A model generated the notes under the pieces. It saw only the letters and a program-made list of their open reading frames with translations. It was not told the origin of the DNA and did not search any database. Of a stretch of 45,364 nt of DNA, positions 31,422 through 39,549 are shown piece after piece. Position 1 is the first letter of the stretch. Every line of letters begins with the position of its first letter. This stretch comes from a virus: positions 1 to 45,364 of the IMG/VR virus record IMGVR_UViG_3300026097_000039. One strand, given 5' to 3'. Both the position numbers and the translations under genes were made by a program.

Positions 31422-31760
31422 TTACAAGTAAGCCGGCCCAGTCCAATCGACCTTGTAGCCACCGTCTAGGATATTGCCACGAGCCTTGTTGCGAGCAGGA
31501 GCATTGTAGCCTGCCGCCATTAGGATGTCGCCTTTGCGGAACTTGGCATCGTTGTCTACGTTGACAACAAAGCCCCAACAACTGCCATCGCGGATGATTT
31601 TGATGTACTTTTTGCCTGGTTTGACTTCGAGTGTATCATCAAAATTTTGAACAGTTTCTTTGAAGTAGTCGCTCATTTCTTCGCCTTTGCTAGCACGAAC
31701 AGCAAAGTCGACGTATTGAAGCTTGATGGTTTGAAGCAATGTTTCGATTTGCTTTTGCAT
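31422..31760 (-). CDS. Conserved T4-like phage early protein
   Basis: A 112-residue protein: helical N-terminus and a beta-rich C-terminal GKKYIKIIRDGSCWGFVVN, GDILMAAGYNAPARNKARGN. I recognise this as a conserved small family in marine T4-like phages, with no known function. Leader with the GTAGGGTTA string behind an early promoter. Confidence 0.72.
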   Translation of the reverse strand: MQKQIETLLQTIKLQYVDFAVRASKGEEMSDYFKETVQNFDDTLEVKPGKKYIKIIRDGSCWGFVVNVDNDAKFRKGDILMAAGYNAPARNKARGNILDGGYKVDWTGPAYL

Positions 31761-31793
31761 TTTCTCTAACCTCTTTGTTAACCCTACATTGTT

Positions 31794-31821
31794 AGTATAA
31801 GAGATACAGACAAAATGTCAA
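31794..31821 (-). promoter_or_regulatory. Sigma70-type early promoter
   Basis: TTGACA (31816-31821), 16-bp spacer, TATACT (31794-31799). Confidence 0.82.
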
Positions 31822-31830
31822 CCAAAAAAG

Positions 31831-32754
31831 CTAAGAAATTTGACCTAATTCTACTAGTGTGGCACTAAGATTGATTTCTTGATCGCTCACCAGCGGTATA
31901 TTTCTCAGTCCTTTGGCAATAATGAGAATTGCTTGATCCTGTCCTTCTTCTGTGCTGCTAAACAAAGCCAGATTGTCGTACATCCAACGAAACACATCAT
32001 CAACTTCTGCAGGGTTCACTTGGCTACATATCAGCTTTCTTGCTTCGCGAATTTGGCCTGCTTTGAACAATTCGACCATTTGCAGTTTGTAATCAGCACT
32101 GCTGTCACTGTCACTGGCAGTGATAAGTTTGCTGTCTACACAGTTTAACTGTAGGTTGTTGATGCACTTGCGCAAATCAGGATAGGTTGCTTTTACATAC
32201 GTGTCCAGTGTGTCCAGTTCAAACTCAATGTTTTCGTTTACTAGAATAGTGGCCACTCGAGCGGTAAACTCTGTGTGATCAATCTTTTCAATATGCATGC
32301 TCTGACAACGACTGTGTAGCGCAGGAATAATTTTGTTAGGATAATTGCAAGTAAGGATAAATCTCACACTGTGTGCATACTCTTCCATCAAGTTGCGCAG
32401 TGCCGGCTGAACACTCTGTGGATTCAAGTAATCGGCCTCGTCCAACACAACAATCTTAAAATCACCAAATGGCATGGTTTGGCAAAAACCAGTGAGTTTG
32501 TCGTTGAGCCATTCAATCTTACGACCTTCTTTACTAGCATTTGCAATCAGCACATCACTGTCCTGCACATCCAGTTGATTAATAAGAATTTTTGCCAGTG
32601 TAGTCTTGCCAATGCCTGCGTTGCCGCTGAACAATAGATGTGGAATAGTGCCTTGGGAAATCCAGTTTTCTACTTGTGCACGTTGGTTGCTGTCTACAAA
32701 AACATAGTCGTCTACAGTTCTTGGGCGATACTTTTCAGTCCAGAGTTGTTTCAT
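31831..32754 (-). CDS. 44: Sliding clamp loader large subunit (gp44)
   Basis: A 307-residue AAA+ ATPase. WTEKYRPRTVDDYV at the N-terminus, Walker A GNAGIGKTTLAK (about 44-55), DEADYL Walker B near 101-106, and the SRC arginine-finger motif (HSRCQSM) near 148. It loads the sliding clamp onto DNA for phage replication with gp62 (not in window). Strong match to T4 gp44. Confidence 0.95.
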   Translation of the reverse strand: MKQLWTEKYRPRTVDDYVFVDSNQRAQVENWISQGTIPHLLFSGNAGIGKTTLAKILINQLDVQDSDVLIANASKEGRKIEWLNDKLTGFCQTMPFGDFKIVVLDEADYLNPQSVQPALRNLMEEYAHSVRFILTCNYPNKIIPALHSRCQSMHIEKIDHTEFTARVATILVNENIEFELDTLDTYVKATYPDLRKCINNLQLNCVDSKLITASDSDSSADYKLQMVELFKAGQIREARKLICSQVNPAEVDDVFRWMYDNLALFSSTEEGQDQAILIIAKGLRNIPLVSDQEINLSATLVELGQIS

Positions 32755-32972
32755 TATTCACCTAGGTGTGTTTGTGATAAAATTATTTGTCGGCGAGCAA
32801 CAGCGGCTTGGATAATTTCTCTACGACGCTGTTGCATTTCTGGCTCTTGTTGTTCCTGTTCAAATTGCTGCATAGCGTTTTGTTGTTGTTTTTGCTGTTG
32901 TTGTTCGTCAATTATATTGCTTTGGGCAACAATTGTAAAAAGGCTTGCAATTACACTAAGTGCTTCTGGCAT
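32754..32972 (-). CDS. Gln-rich small protein (72 aa)
   Basis: Hydrophobic N-terminus (about 4-18, ALSVIASLFTIVAQS) followed by a Gln-rich stretch (EQQQQKQQQNAMQQFEQEQQ) and a basic C-terminus. Its ends overlap both neighbours by one base, so it is translated between the GroES-like gene and gp44. Low complexity makes homology weak. Confidence 0.55.
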   Translation of the reverse strand: MPEALSVIASLFTIVAQSNIIDEQQQQKQQQNAMQQFEQEQQEPEMQQRRREIIQAAVARRQIILSQTHLGE

Positions 32973-33403
32973 TAGTTTGCTCCAAAATCCTCAGGACGAG
33001 CTTGTGCTGTATCTCCTGCGCCTTCGAATTGCCCAAACAGTGTGTCCTGTGGTTCCTTTTCGCCGGTCCAAGTTGCTAAAATTTTTCCTGGATCTGCTTT
33101 CCAAAGTTCAACAGTGTTTTCTCCGTCAAACATACGCCAACTGCGAGTCCAACGACCATGTTCAATGAGAATCCATTCTCCTACACTAACATCAGTTTGT
33201 TCAGGGCCAACAGAATGTACTTTGCCCCAGCGTGGCTTGATACCAGTGTCTTTGCCATCGTCACTAACAAGAACGATTCCGCCACTAGTTTTACGCATGC
33301 CAAAATTCATACCTTCAACAATAATATCATTGCCGATTGCACGAATCTTGCCTTCTACTGTCTGCATACTCTTGGCATTATTTTTTAGTGCTTCTAAGCT
33401 CAT
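32972..33403 (-). CDS. GroES-like co-chaperonin
   Basis: A 143-residue protein with a GroES-like beta-barrel: IRAIGNDIIVEG, a mobile-loop-like segment SGGIVLVSDDGKDTG including Ile-Val-Leu, and WGKVHSVGPEQTDVSVGEWI. The GIVL motif is the GroEL-binding tripeptide position. Longer than GroES, with a ~40-residue acidic C-terminus, as for T4 gp31-like phage co-chaperonins. It would adapt host GroEL for capsid protein folding. Confidence 0.8.
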   Translation of the reverse strand: MSLEALKNNAKSMQTVEGKIRAIGNDIIVEGMNFGMRKTSGGIVLVSDDGKDTGIKPRWGKVHSVGPEQTDVSVGEWILIEHGRWTRSWRMFDGENTVELWKADPGKILATWTGEKEPQDTLFGQFEGAGDTAQARPEDFGAN

Positions 33404-33828
33404 TATACCCTCTTTACACCTGATATACTACGTCTTTTTTGTCTTTCTGATTTAACTTCTGGAGTGCCGGTGGTTTGTTGTGTCTGGGCTACGCTATCTG
33501 CTAAACCAGCAACTTCCTGTTGTTTGTTGTCTTTTACTACTGCTTCGACCTGCTCAACACTCTCTAATTCATCAGCAACTACGGATGCCTTCGCGGTCGG
33601 CTTTGCTGTAGGAATATTACCTTCCTGTGGCACTGTTGCGTGTAGGTCGTAATAGTTGGCTTTGATTTTGTCTGACTTGGATCTAATAACTTGCCCGGTT
33701 GGAGTGATTTCGTCACCTCTAGCATTTACACGCATATTGCCCACTGCTAGAGTATCCTCTTGCTTGAGTCGTAGAGCTTCTATGTCCATGCTCTTGCCCA
33801 TTGCAGTTTTGTATAATTTTTTAGCCAT
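33403..33828 (-). CDS. Conserved T4-like phage protein, unknown function
   Basis: A 141-residue protein: MAKKLYKTAMGKSMDIEALRL and AVGNMRVNARGDEITPTG in the N-terminal half, then a Val/Ala/Gln-rich disordered tail. Recognisable as a marine T4-like conserved family. Late promoter and AGGAGATCAAAC ribosome leader upstream; TAATG coupling to the GroES-like gene. Confidence 0.72.
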   Translation of the reverse strand: MAKKLYKTAMGKSMDIEALRLKQEDTLAVGNMRVNARGDEITPTGQVIRSKSDKIKANYYDLHATVPQEGNIPTAKPTAKASVVADELESVEQVEAVVKDNKQQEVAGLADSVAQTQQTTGTPEVKSERQKRRSISGVKRV

Positions 33829-33852
33829 GTTTGATCTCCTAGAATATGCTAC

Positions 33853-33860
33853 TATTTAGC
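33853..33860 (-). promoter_or_regulatory. Late promoter GCTAAATA
   Basis: GCTAAATA about 25 bases before the ATG at 33828, over the stop codon of the DnaE-like gene. Confidence 0.75.
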
Positions 33861-34365
33861 GTAAAAATTCGGCAATGTCTAAATCATAATATAGACTGTT
33901 TACTTTGTGCACACCCATCAAATACAACACAAAACTGGCTACACTACTGCCCCGTCCTACGCCTAGCACTTGGTTGTTTTCGCAACAAGTGTCGACGAAA
34001 TACTTCAAGAACTTTAGCAATTCGAATAGATTCTTTTCATGATACAACAACAATTCTGCGCCTACCCGCTGTAGTTCTGCATCATTGCTACACTGATCTA
34101 GTAACCACTTTGCTATGTCAAATGACTTGTATTCATCTGGCATGTGCCAATTTTGTTGATTTTGAAGGTGAAACTGTTCCGGATCTTTGTGCGTTTGCGG
34201 TATGCTCAATTTATCTAATTCACTGTACAGCTGGTCAATGCTTGCATTGTATTCTGTAGGATCGTTTACCAACAATCTACTGATATCCAATTGTGGATTG
34301 GCATATAACAATTCAATCACATCTGATTCACTGTAGGAGATTCTACCGTAATTGTCTGTGTTCAT
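33856..34365 (-). CDS. Fragment-like DNA polymerase III alpha (DnaE) homologue
   Basis: A 169-residue stand-alone protein. Near residues 135-168, VLGVGRGSSVASFVLYLMG and DLDIAEFLR match the bacterial Pol III alpha palm (GRGSAAGSLV ... DLLFERFL), but the catalytic Asp motif region and the rest of the polymerase are absent. It may act as a regulatory or decoy subunit. Similar isolated genes occur in marine T4-like phages. ATGA coupling with the upstream gene. Confidence 0.78.
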   Translation of the reverse strand: MNTDNYGRISYSESDVIELLYANPQLDISRLLVNDPTEYNASIDQLYSELDKLSIPQTHKDPEQFHLQNQQNWHMPDEYKSFDIAKWLLDQCSNDAELQRVGAELLLYHEKNLFELLKFLKYFVDTCCENNQVLGVGRGSSVASFVLYLMGVHKVNSLYYDLDIAEFLR

Positions 34366-34604
34366 CCTATATCTATGCTGTCGTTGTTGGAGATTGATGA
34401 TTTTTTGTTTAAAGATTCTAGTTGTTTTTTGGTTTTTTCGTTGTACTTGTGTTGGATAGATTGTTGTATTGTTTGCAACTGTTGTAGCATTTGGTGGTTG
34501 CCAATTCGATGTGCATAAGTGATTTTACTATTGACGTCGTTTAACTTTTCACCGAGTTGGTCAACAGTTAGATCGTCTAGATTGTCGAGTAATGGATGAT
34601 ACAT
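34362..34604 (-). CDS. Small helical protein (80 aa)
   Basis: MYHPLLDNLDDLTVDQLGEK, RIGNHQMLQQLQTIQQSIQ and a Lys-rich Ser/Asn tail. Predicted two-helix protein of a conserved marine T4-like type; function unknown. Overlaps both neighbours by one to four bases. Confidence 0.66.
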   Translation of the reverse strand: MYHPLLDNLDDLTVDQLGEKLNDVNSKITYAHRIGNHQMLQQLQTIQQSIQHKYNEKTKKQLESLNKKSSISNNDSIDIG

Positions 34605-34975
34605 TACTTGAGGATCTTTTCCAAATCTGGAGCAAAATAGCTTTCTCCCTTGAGAATTTTACCGTCCTCTCTGTAGATAGGTCTTCCGGTGGCACCCAAC
34701 TTGCTCATGTTGCTAGTATGAACTTCATCAAAGCATGCATCAAGATCAATGCCAAAAGCATGTCCTGCTCCATATGTGACATACAGTATATCGGTGAGTG
34801 CATCTGCCACTTCGACAATGTTGTCTTCGCTGATAGCATCTACCAGTTCGTTAAGTTCTTCTCTGATGAGTTCTATGCGCAGTCGTTGTGTATCGCCGTC
34901 GGCTAGAGAAGCAGTTTTTTTCACATTTTGGCCAAAGGCAGTCATAAAATGTTCTACTTTTTCAAAGTTTGTCAT
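34604..34975 (-). CDS. mazG: MazG-like nucleotide pyrophosphohydrolase
   Basis: A 123-residue all-alpha protein with the MazG magnesium motif: IREELNELVDAI (EExxE type) and VADALTDILYVTYG (ExxD/ D-rich second helix). The C-terminus carries GRPIYREDGKILKGE, typical of phage MazG-like proteins. It should hydrolyse NTPs or (d)NTP analogues. Coupled by ATGA to a possible small upstream ORF. Confidence 0.86.
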   Translation of the reverse strand: MTNFEKVEHFMTAFGQNVKKTASLADGDTQRLRIELIREELNELVDAISEDNIVEVADALTDILYVTYGAGHAFGIDLDACFDEVHTSNMSKLGATGRPIYREDGKILKGESYFAPDLEKILK

Positions 34976-35106
34976 ATTTCCTCAAATTCTAACTCATATT
35001 GATTATTTAAGAAACAATCGCGTGGTAGTGCCAGTTCCGGAGCATCAGAGTAATCATAATCAGTAACTACATCAAATCCCGCGGAATCTAAAGTTTCTAC
35101 GTGCAT
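34972..35106 (-). CDS. Possible small acidic protein (44 aa)
   Basis: Begins MHVETLDSAGFDVVTDYDY and ends ELEFEEI, coupled as ATGA to mazG. Its ATG lies inside the -10 hexamer TATAAT of the promoter at 35105-35133, so it would not be on a transcript from that promoter; transcription from further upstream would be needed. Confidence 0.38.
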   Translation of the reverse strand: MHVETLDSAGFDVVTDYDYSDAPELALPRDCFLNNQYELEFEEI

Positions 35107-35133
35107 TATACAAGATCCGAATAGTTTTGTCAA
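35105..35133 (-). promoter_or_regulatory. Sigma70-type promoter upstream of mazG
   Basis: TTGACA (35128-35133), 17-bp spacer, TATAAT (35105-35110), both perfect consensus. It leads to mazG through a long leader that overlaps the small ORF. Confidence 0.82.
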
Positions 35134-35883
35134 CTACCAAACTGTAGTAGGAAGAGCCACTCGCGTCCATATACTAGTACTGCCGCCGTCATAGTCAGCT
35201 GTGCAAAAGTATATGTAGTCTTCGTCAAAGGCAAAATCGCCTTGTTCGTCGCCCGGCAAGCCCACACTGCTGGCAATTGTTCGATAGTCTACCTTACGAG
35301 TTCTAGTGGTGTGTTCTGTGACCACAAAAGTTGTGCCGCTGTCGGTGGTAACAAATTCATAGACATACGTACCAGTTCTATAAAAATCGATAACACCTGT
35401 TGTACTGTCGTACCCAACTAGGTTTTCCTCGCCTAATAGTGTATAAGTGCCTGGATCTATGGTAACAGAATGTGCAGTGCTAGTGATTGTTACTTCAACT
35501 CTAATTCTGCCTAGTTTTCCAGCAGCTGGCAAATTGCTGAATCCAAATGTTAAATCGCCGTTGCTGGTTACTGTTTGATAATGCCCGTCTTCGTGGTTGA
35601 ATGTAACTGTACCGTCCGTTGTGCCTTTGTCAACTACAGTTTCGGCAAAATCACGTACTTCAAAATCCAGCAACAATGCCCCTGCACCATCGTTGTCAAG
35701 TGTTTCGCCTGACAGTGCACTTTTCAACAAAGCTTTGTTTTGAATATCTTCAATTTCACTTTTAGCACTGGTTAGTGCTGTTTTGATATTGGTGAAGTTG
35801 TCACGGAAACCCTGTGAATCATTGTCTTGTCCTGCAACAGGATAGGTTCCGTCGATGCTGCTAGGATTAATACTACTGGCCAT
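35134..35883 (-). CDS. Virion structural protein, fibre-associated
   Basis: A 249-residue protein, Thr/Gly/Ser-rich with short beta strands. N-terminal DGTYPVAGQDNDSQGFRDNF resembles tail-fibre anchor regions. The C-terminal FAFDEDYIYFCTADYDGG resembles the end of the gene at 38421, so the two share a module. Late promoter and GGAG leader upstream. Likely trimeric. Confidence 0.72.
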   Translation of the reverse strand: MASSINPSSIDGTYPVAGQDNDSQGFRDNFTNIKTALTSAKSEIEDIQNKALLKSALSGETLDNDGAGALLLDFEVRDFAETVVDKGTTDGTVTFNHEDGHYQTVTSNGDLTFGFSNLPAAGKLGRIRVEVTITSTAHSVTIDPGTYTLLGEENLVGYDSTTGVIDFYRTGTYVYEFVTTDSGTTFVVTEHTTRTRKVDYRTIASSVGLPGDEQGDFAFDEDYIYFCTADYDGGSTSIWTRVALPTTVW

Positions 35884-38388
35884 TTAATCTAATACTCCAT
35901 TTTGTGGGAATTTAAGATATTTATCACCGTAGTCTTGTTCACGGAAAACTATGCTTCCTGTGATAAATCTTGTGTTGCGGTTATCAAAAGTGGTTTCAAA
36001 AATATCACTGCTGTACTTGGTGTCTTCGATTAATATTGTTGTGCCCGATTCTGGAGCAGTTGCAAACACCACATCATTGCCGATTACCTGATATTCTGTA
36101 CTGCTGACTGCATCCTGTGTGAGATCAAAAGTCACATTGTCGTAGCCTGCCGCATCGTAGTTAGGATTGGCCACATTCAGTACTACAAGAACGTTCTGTG
36201 GATTGGTTACTGTGCCTTGCAGAGTAAATCTACGAGTACTGCCGTCGCCTGTGAATTGTTGACGACTGTTGTTGATGTCAAACGTCGTCTCTGCACTGTC
36301 CACATATTCTCTTGTGGTTTTATCAAAGTTTTCGCTGAGGTCTGTGTCCCAGATATATCTATCAATGGAGAAATCCAACTGTTTGAAATCAAAGTTGCTG
36401 TTGTTTTGTATGTTGTAGGCAAGTTGGGCACTCTTTCCTGGTTTTGTATATGCCAACACCACTGCTGGGATCCAGTTTAGCACACTTCCGTCTTCCTGTT
36501 TGCTGGTCATCCATTCAGGAAAAGAGTCGGCGTATGCTATGCCAATGTCGGCCCGTATTTGTGATATCATATTCTGCAAACTGTTGGGATATACTGTGTC
36601 AATATCCAAGTATTCAGCACTGCCTTTTTCCAGCTGTTGCGCTTTGCTTATGCCAGCTATGTTGTCCACAATGTCCACATACACCACTTCGTATTTTGTG
36701 TTGCCTTTGCTATCCAAGGCTCTGGCAGTTTTTACTTCGCCAAATCTCAATTTTTTATTGTAGTGATTGAGTTGCATTGCTGTGGTAAACTGTGCAGCAG
36801 TTTTTGCATTTACACCAGGCAACACCAGCATACGTATGTCTTGTTGCTTGCCAAAATAAAAATCATTGCGTCTATACAAATCAGCAGGTTTGAAAATATC
36901 TATGTTGGACACAAATTCTTTGAATTGCCTGCGTTTCTCTAAACTGAGAAAAGCACCAACATACAAATTTTCATAGGGTTCTATGTTGTCTGTGTCTACT
37001 GTGATAGTAAACACTTTGGTAGACGAAATCAACCCGCTGGCATCTTGTGCAGTAACTTCAAATTCGTATTCACGATCAAAGGTTGTTTCGTTGTAGTTGG
37101 TGGTGTGCTGATCAAACGTGGTAGTGCCTTTGTCCAGTGTAAAAATGTTAAAACTGGTTCGTCCGGTGATTGTGCCGTCTTCGTTGAATTTGAGTCCTTG
37201 TGGCAATGCAAGCTTTTGATAATTTTCCAGGCTGTATTTGAGATCATTGCCGTTTTCATCAACAGCTTCCACATACAAGGTACTGATGTCGCCGGTGCGT
37301 ATGGTTCCAAGATTGGACAATGTTGCCCAAGTGATGTCTCTGAAAGCATCGCCTAATACTGTGAGTGAAAAAGTTGCTAGTTCACTGCTGTACACCGGTG
37401 AATCTTTTTTGCGTGCCTGTATGCTAAACGAGTAATCTATTTCGCTGGCACTTTGGAAATCTATGTGACCATACAGCCAACCAGTGTCGGCATCCAGCAC
37501 CAGCCCGCCGGGCAAGCTTTCTCCTGCGTCAGACGTATCCAGCACAAATTCTATTTGATCGTTGTCAAAGTCTTCTGCTGAAAACTGTATTGCAAAATAA
37601 TCGTCGTGGAATGTACTGCCCAAATCAAGAGAATTGTATCGTAGTATTGGATTGCGTGCTGTGTCTTGGTCTGCTGTAACAACACTCACGTTGTCTGCTG
37701 TGTACACTGTGTTGTCTGCTGTGAGATTGTTTCTACTGTACACAAAAATTGTATAATTCTTTTGTACAACATCTTTGCCGTCTGACACACTGATGGAAAA
37801 CAAGTAGTTTTTGTCCACACTCTTGGTGCCGACATCAAACACATATAGATCAAAATCATTGGCGTCATAACCCACACGTGCATCTGGTTCAGCCGGTTGA
37901 GGCTGTACGTATCCACTGATTACACCTGTGTCGGAGTCCAGCTCCAATCCAGGCGGTAGTTCAAAGTTTGCCACAGACCATACAAGTGTATCTAGGTCTA
38001 AATCTTCTGCTTCCAGTCGAATCTCAACATAATCACCTTCAATGAATTCACCCAAACTGCCCGCAGGTGTTGTTATTGTAGGCTTGTCTTGACCTGTGAC
38101 AGTGAGCTCAAATGTTCTATCTGCTACACTGGTGTTGCCTCTGGCACGCACAACAAATCTACTGGTGATGTTTTGTCCTACATCAAAAGGCACGCCCTGC
38201 AGTATGTTTTTTACACTAGGCACACCATCAATGACACCGTCTGCCTTTAACTGCAAGCCGCTGGGCAAATTACCACTGATTATTTCAAACTGTGTGCTGT
38301 TGTCAGCCTCCAGTTCTAGTTTGTAGAATACTCGTTCTTCGATAGTGCCGAGATTGCCGGGTTGTGTTTTCCACACAGGATTGGACAT
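35884..38388 (-). CDS. Large fibre/adhesin with Ig-like (He_PIG-type) repeats
   Basis: An 834-residue virion protein. It contains repeats of an Ig-like domain of the He_PIG/cadherin-like type: LPSGLQLKADGVIDG, LPPGLELDSDTGVISG, LPGGLVLDADTGWLYG and LPQGLKFNEDGTITG, near residues 45, 150, 290 and 400. A long C-terminal part has a linker and a beta region (FTLQGTVTNPQNVLVVLNV). It probably forms a tail fibre or decoration needed for host recognition. Own late promoter. Confidence 0.85.
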   Translation of the reverse strand: MSNPVWKTQPGNLGTIEERVFYKLELEADNSTQFEIISGNLPSGLQLKADGVIDGVPSVKNILQGVPFDVGQNITSRFVVRARGNTSVADRTFELTVTGQDKPTITTPAGSLGEFIEGDYVEIRLEAEDLDLDTLVWSVANFELPPGLELDSDTGVISGYVQPQPAEPDARVGYDANDFDLYVFDVGTKSVDKNYLFSISVSDGKDVVQKNYTIFVYSRNNLTADNTVYTADNVSVVTADQDTARNPILRYNSLDLGSTFHDDYFAIQFSAEDFDNDQIEFVLDTSDAGESLPGGLVLDADTGWLYGHIDFQSASEIDYSFSIQARKKDSPVYSSELATFSLTVLGDAFRDITWATLSNLGTIRTGDISTLYVEAVDENGNDLKYSLENYQKLALPQGLKFNEDGTITGRTSFNIFTLDKGTTTFDQHTTNYNETTFDREYEFEVTAQDASGLISSTKVFTITVDTDNIEPYENLYVGAFLSLEKRRQFKEFVSNIDIFKPADLYRRNDFYFGKQQDIRMLVLPGVNAKTAAQFTTAMQLNHYNKKLRFGEVKTARALDSKGNTKYEVVYVDIVDNIAGISKAQQLEKGSAEYLDIDTVYPNSLQNMISQIRADIGIAYADSFPEWMTSKQEDGSVLNWIPAVVLAYTKPGKSAQLAYNIQNNSNFDFKQLDFSIDRYIWDTDLSENFDKTTREYVDSAETTFDINNSRQQFTGDGSTRRFTLQGTVTNPQNVLVVLNVANPNYDAAGYDNVTFDLTQDAVSSTEYQVIGNDVVFATAPESGTTILIEDTKYSSDIFETTFDNRNTRFITGSIVFREQDYGDKYLKFPQNGVLD
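35918..35925 (-). promoter_or_regulatory. Late promoter GATAAATA
   Basis: GATAAATA inside the 3' end of the large fibre gene, about 35 bases before the ATG at 35883. Confidence 0.72.
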
Positions 38389-38406
38389 GGTATTCCTCTT
38401 TTAGTA

Positions 38407-38414
38407 TATTTACC
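38407..38414 (-). promoter_or_regulatory. Late promoter GGTAAATA
   Basis: GGTAAATA about 19 bases before the ATG at 38388, with AAGAGG as ribosome site. Confidence 0.65.
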
Positions 38415-38420
38415 AGAGTT

Positions 38421-38807
38421 TTACCAGGTGCTGATCAGCGTGCGCTTCCAGATGCTAGAACTGCCATCATAATTTGCAGTGCAAACATATATGTATTGAC
38501 TGTCGTATGCTATATCTCCTGCGCGATCGCCGCTGGCGCCCACACTAGATGCCGGAGTTTTTGCAGTGCTGATGTTAAGTTTGTTGCCACTTACTATGAC
38601 CTTGCCTGTGCCGTTTGGGTCAAGTATGATATCACCATTGGTGTTGGTAGTGGTGAGAGTGTTTTCGTTGAAGTCAAAGTTATTGCCTGCAGCCGAACGT
38701 CCGTACAATTCTTCAAAATTGTCATTGATTTTGTCAAAACTGTTACGAAGACTGTCGCCCGTGCCGTCGTTTGGACTAGTGCCAATATTGATAACTTTTC
38801 TTGCCAT
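38421..38807 (-). CDS. Small virion structural protein
   Basis: A 128-residue protein starting MARKVINIGTSPNDGTGDSL, a typical beginning of small T4-like fibre proteins, with NGDIILDPNGTGKVIVSG in the middle and a C-terminal DIAYDSQYIYVCTANYDGS that matches the 35134 gene. Late promoter upstream. Confidence 0.75.
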   Translation of the reverse strand: MARKVINIGTSPNDGTGDSLRNSFDKINDNFEELYGRSAAGNNFDFNENTLTTTNTNGDIILDPNGTGKVIVSGNKLNISTAKTPASSVGASGDRAGDIAYDSQYIYVCTANYDGSSSIWKRTLISTW

Positions 38808-38832
38808 GTTGTGTCTCTCTGTGGTATAAATT

Positions 38833-38840
38833 TATTTATC
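38833..38840 (-). promoter_or_regulatory. Late promoter GATAAATA
   Basis: GATAAATA about 26 bases before the ATG at 38807, overlapping the infA stop. Confidence 0.75.
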
Positions 38841-39048
38841 GTCTGTAAGAGATTCGACCTTTGGTGATATCATAGGGAGAAATTTCAACTTCCACCTTGT
38901 CTCCTGTTACAATCATTATTCGATTGAGACGCATTTTACCACTGAGATGACAGTGTACATTTACACCATTGTCCAGCTCTACTCGGAATTGGTTTCCGGG
39001 TAAAATTTCTGTAACATTACCTTCAAATTTAATTACGTCTTTGGACAT
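38836..39048 (-). CDS. infA: Translation initiation factor IF-1
   Basis: A 70-residue S1/OB-fold protein matching IF-1 along its length: [42 protein letters not shown] and [13 protein letters not shown]. Bacterial IF-1 has the same GKMR and GDKV...PYDLSKGRI elements. It would occupy the 30S A site during initiation. Start at the ATG 39048, overlapping the upstream stop; AGGAA lies upstream. A phage copy is notable. The rest of the genome is needed to see whether other initiation factors are present. Confidence 0.93.
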   Translation of the reverse strand: MSKDVIKFEGNVTEILPGNQFRVELDNGVNVHCHLSGKMRLNRIMIVTGDKVEVEISPYDITKGRISYRR

Positions 39049-39488
39049 CAATTCCTGCGCATTTGACTAATGCTTTTTGCTTCTTCGTTGTTGATCACAG
39101 GCACTGCATTGCTTTTGTGCATGGTCGCAATTCCTTTGATCAAATCTCCTGTATATTTAGTGCTTTCTTTTTTTAGAGCAACACCTTTGCCGGAATTCAA
39201 GCTTTTGTACTCCTTGCCGCGGCTGGTATCTGGCAACTTGTGTACATATGTTTTAACTTCTGGCGCAGTTTGGTTACACGATTGTTTGGGCTTTTCGGCT
39301 TTTCCGTACACCCGAGCAACGTATTCTTCAAAAGTCACACGTTCGTTGTGTCTGCCTGATTGTTTCATTTTTTTGTTAAACAATCGATGTTCTTCCGCTA
39401 GTTTTTGTTGTTGTGTACGAGTGATTTTTTTCTGTTTGCGCTTGCCAGTGTGCACCGTGGTAAGGCCGCGAGCCAAATGCATGGTCAT
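39048..39488 (-). CDS. Basic early protein (146 aa)
   Basis: From the ATG at 39488, selected by GGAG seven bases upstream; an in-frame start at 39530 would precede the promoter's RNA start. Very basic ([34 protein letters not shown]) and without hydrophobic helices, so it likely binds nucleic acid. Overlaps infA by one base, forming an early two-gene operon. Confidence 0.68.
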   Translation of the reverse strand: MTMHLARGLTTVHTGKRKQKKITRTQQQKLAEEHRLFNKKMKQSGRHNERVTFEEYVARVYGKAEKPKQSCNQTAPEVKTYVHKLPDTSRGKEYKSLNSGKGVALKKESTKYTGDLIKGIATMHKSNAVPVINNEEAKSISQMRRN

Positions 39489-39514
39489 AGTTGATCTCCT
39501 AAAATTGTCCAAAC

Positions 39515-39522
39515 TGTAAATA
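39515..39522 (+). promoter_or_regulatory. Late promoter TGTAAATA for the sulfotransferase
   Basis: TGTAAATA on the plus strand, one mismatch to TATAAATA, about 26 bases before the ATG at 39549 with AAGGA in the leader. It overlaps the divergent early promoter of the infA operon. Confidence 0.55.
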
Positions 39523-39549
39523 GTATACACTATACAAGGACAAAGTCAA
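39522..39549 (-). promoter_or_regulatory. Sigma70-type early promoter for the infA operon
   Basis: TTGACT (39544-39549), 16-bp spacer, TATACT (39522-39527). The leader carries AGGAG before the ATG at 39488. The -35 covers the first codon of the divergent sulfotransferase gene. Confidence 0.78.

Noticed and set aside
35004-35011. Late promoter CTTAAATA upstream of mazG
   Set aside because: Two mismatches to the consensus, inside a possible coding region, and a perfect sigma70 promoter already serves mazG.
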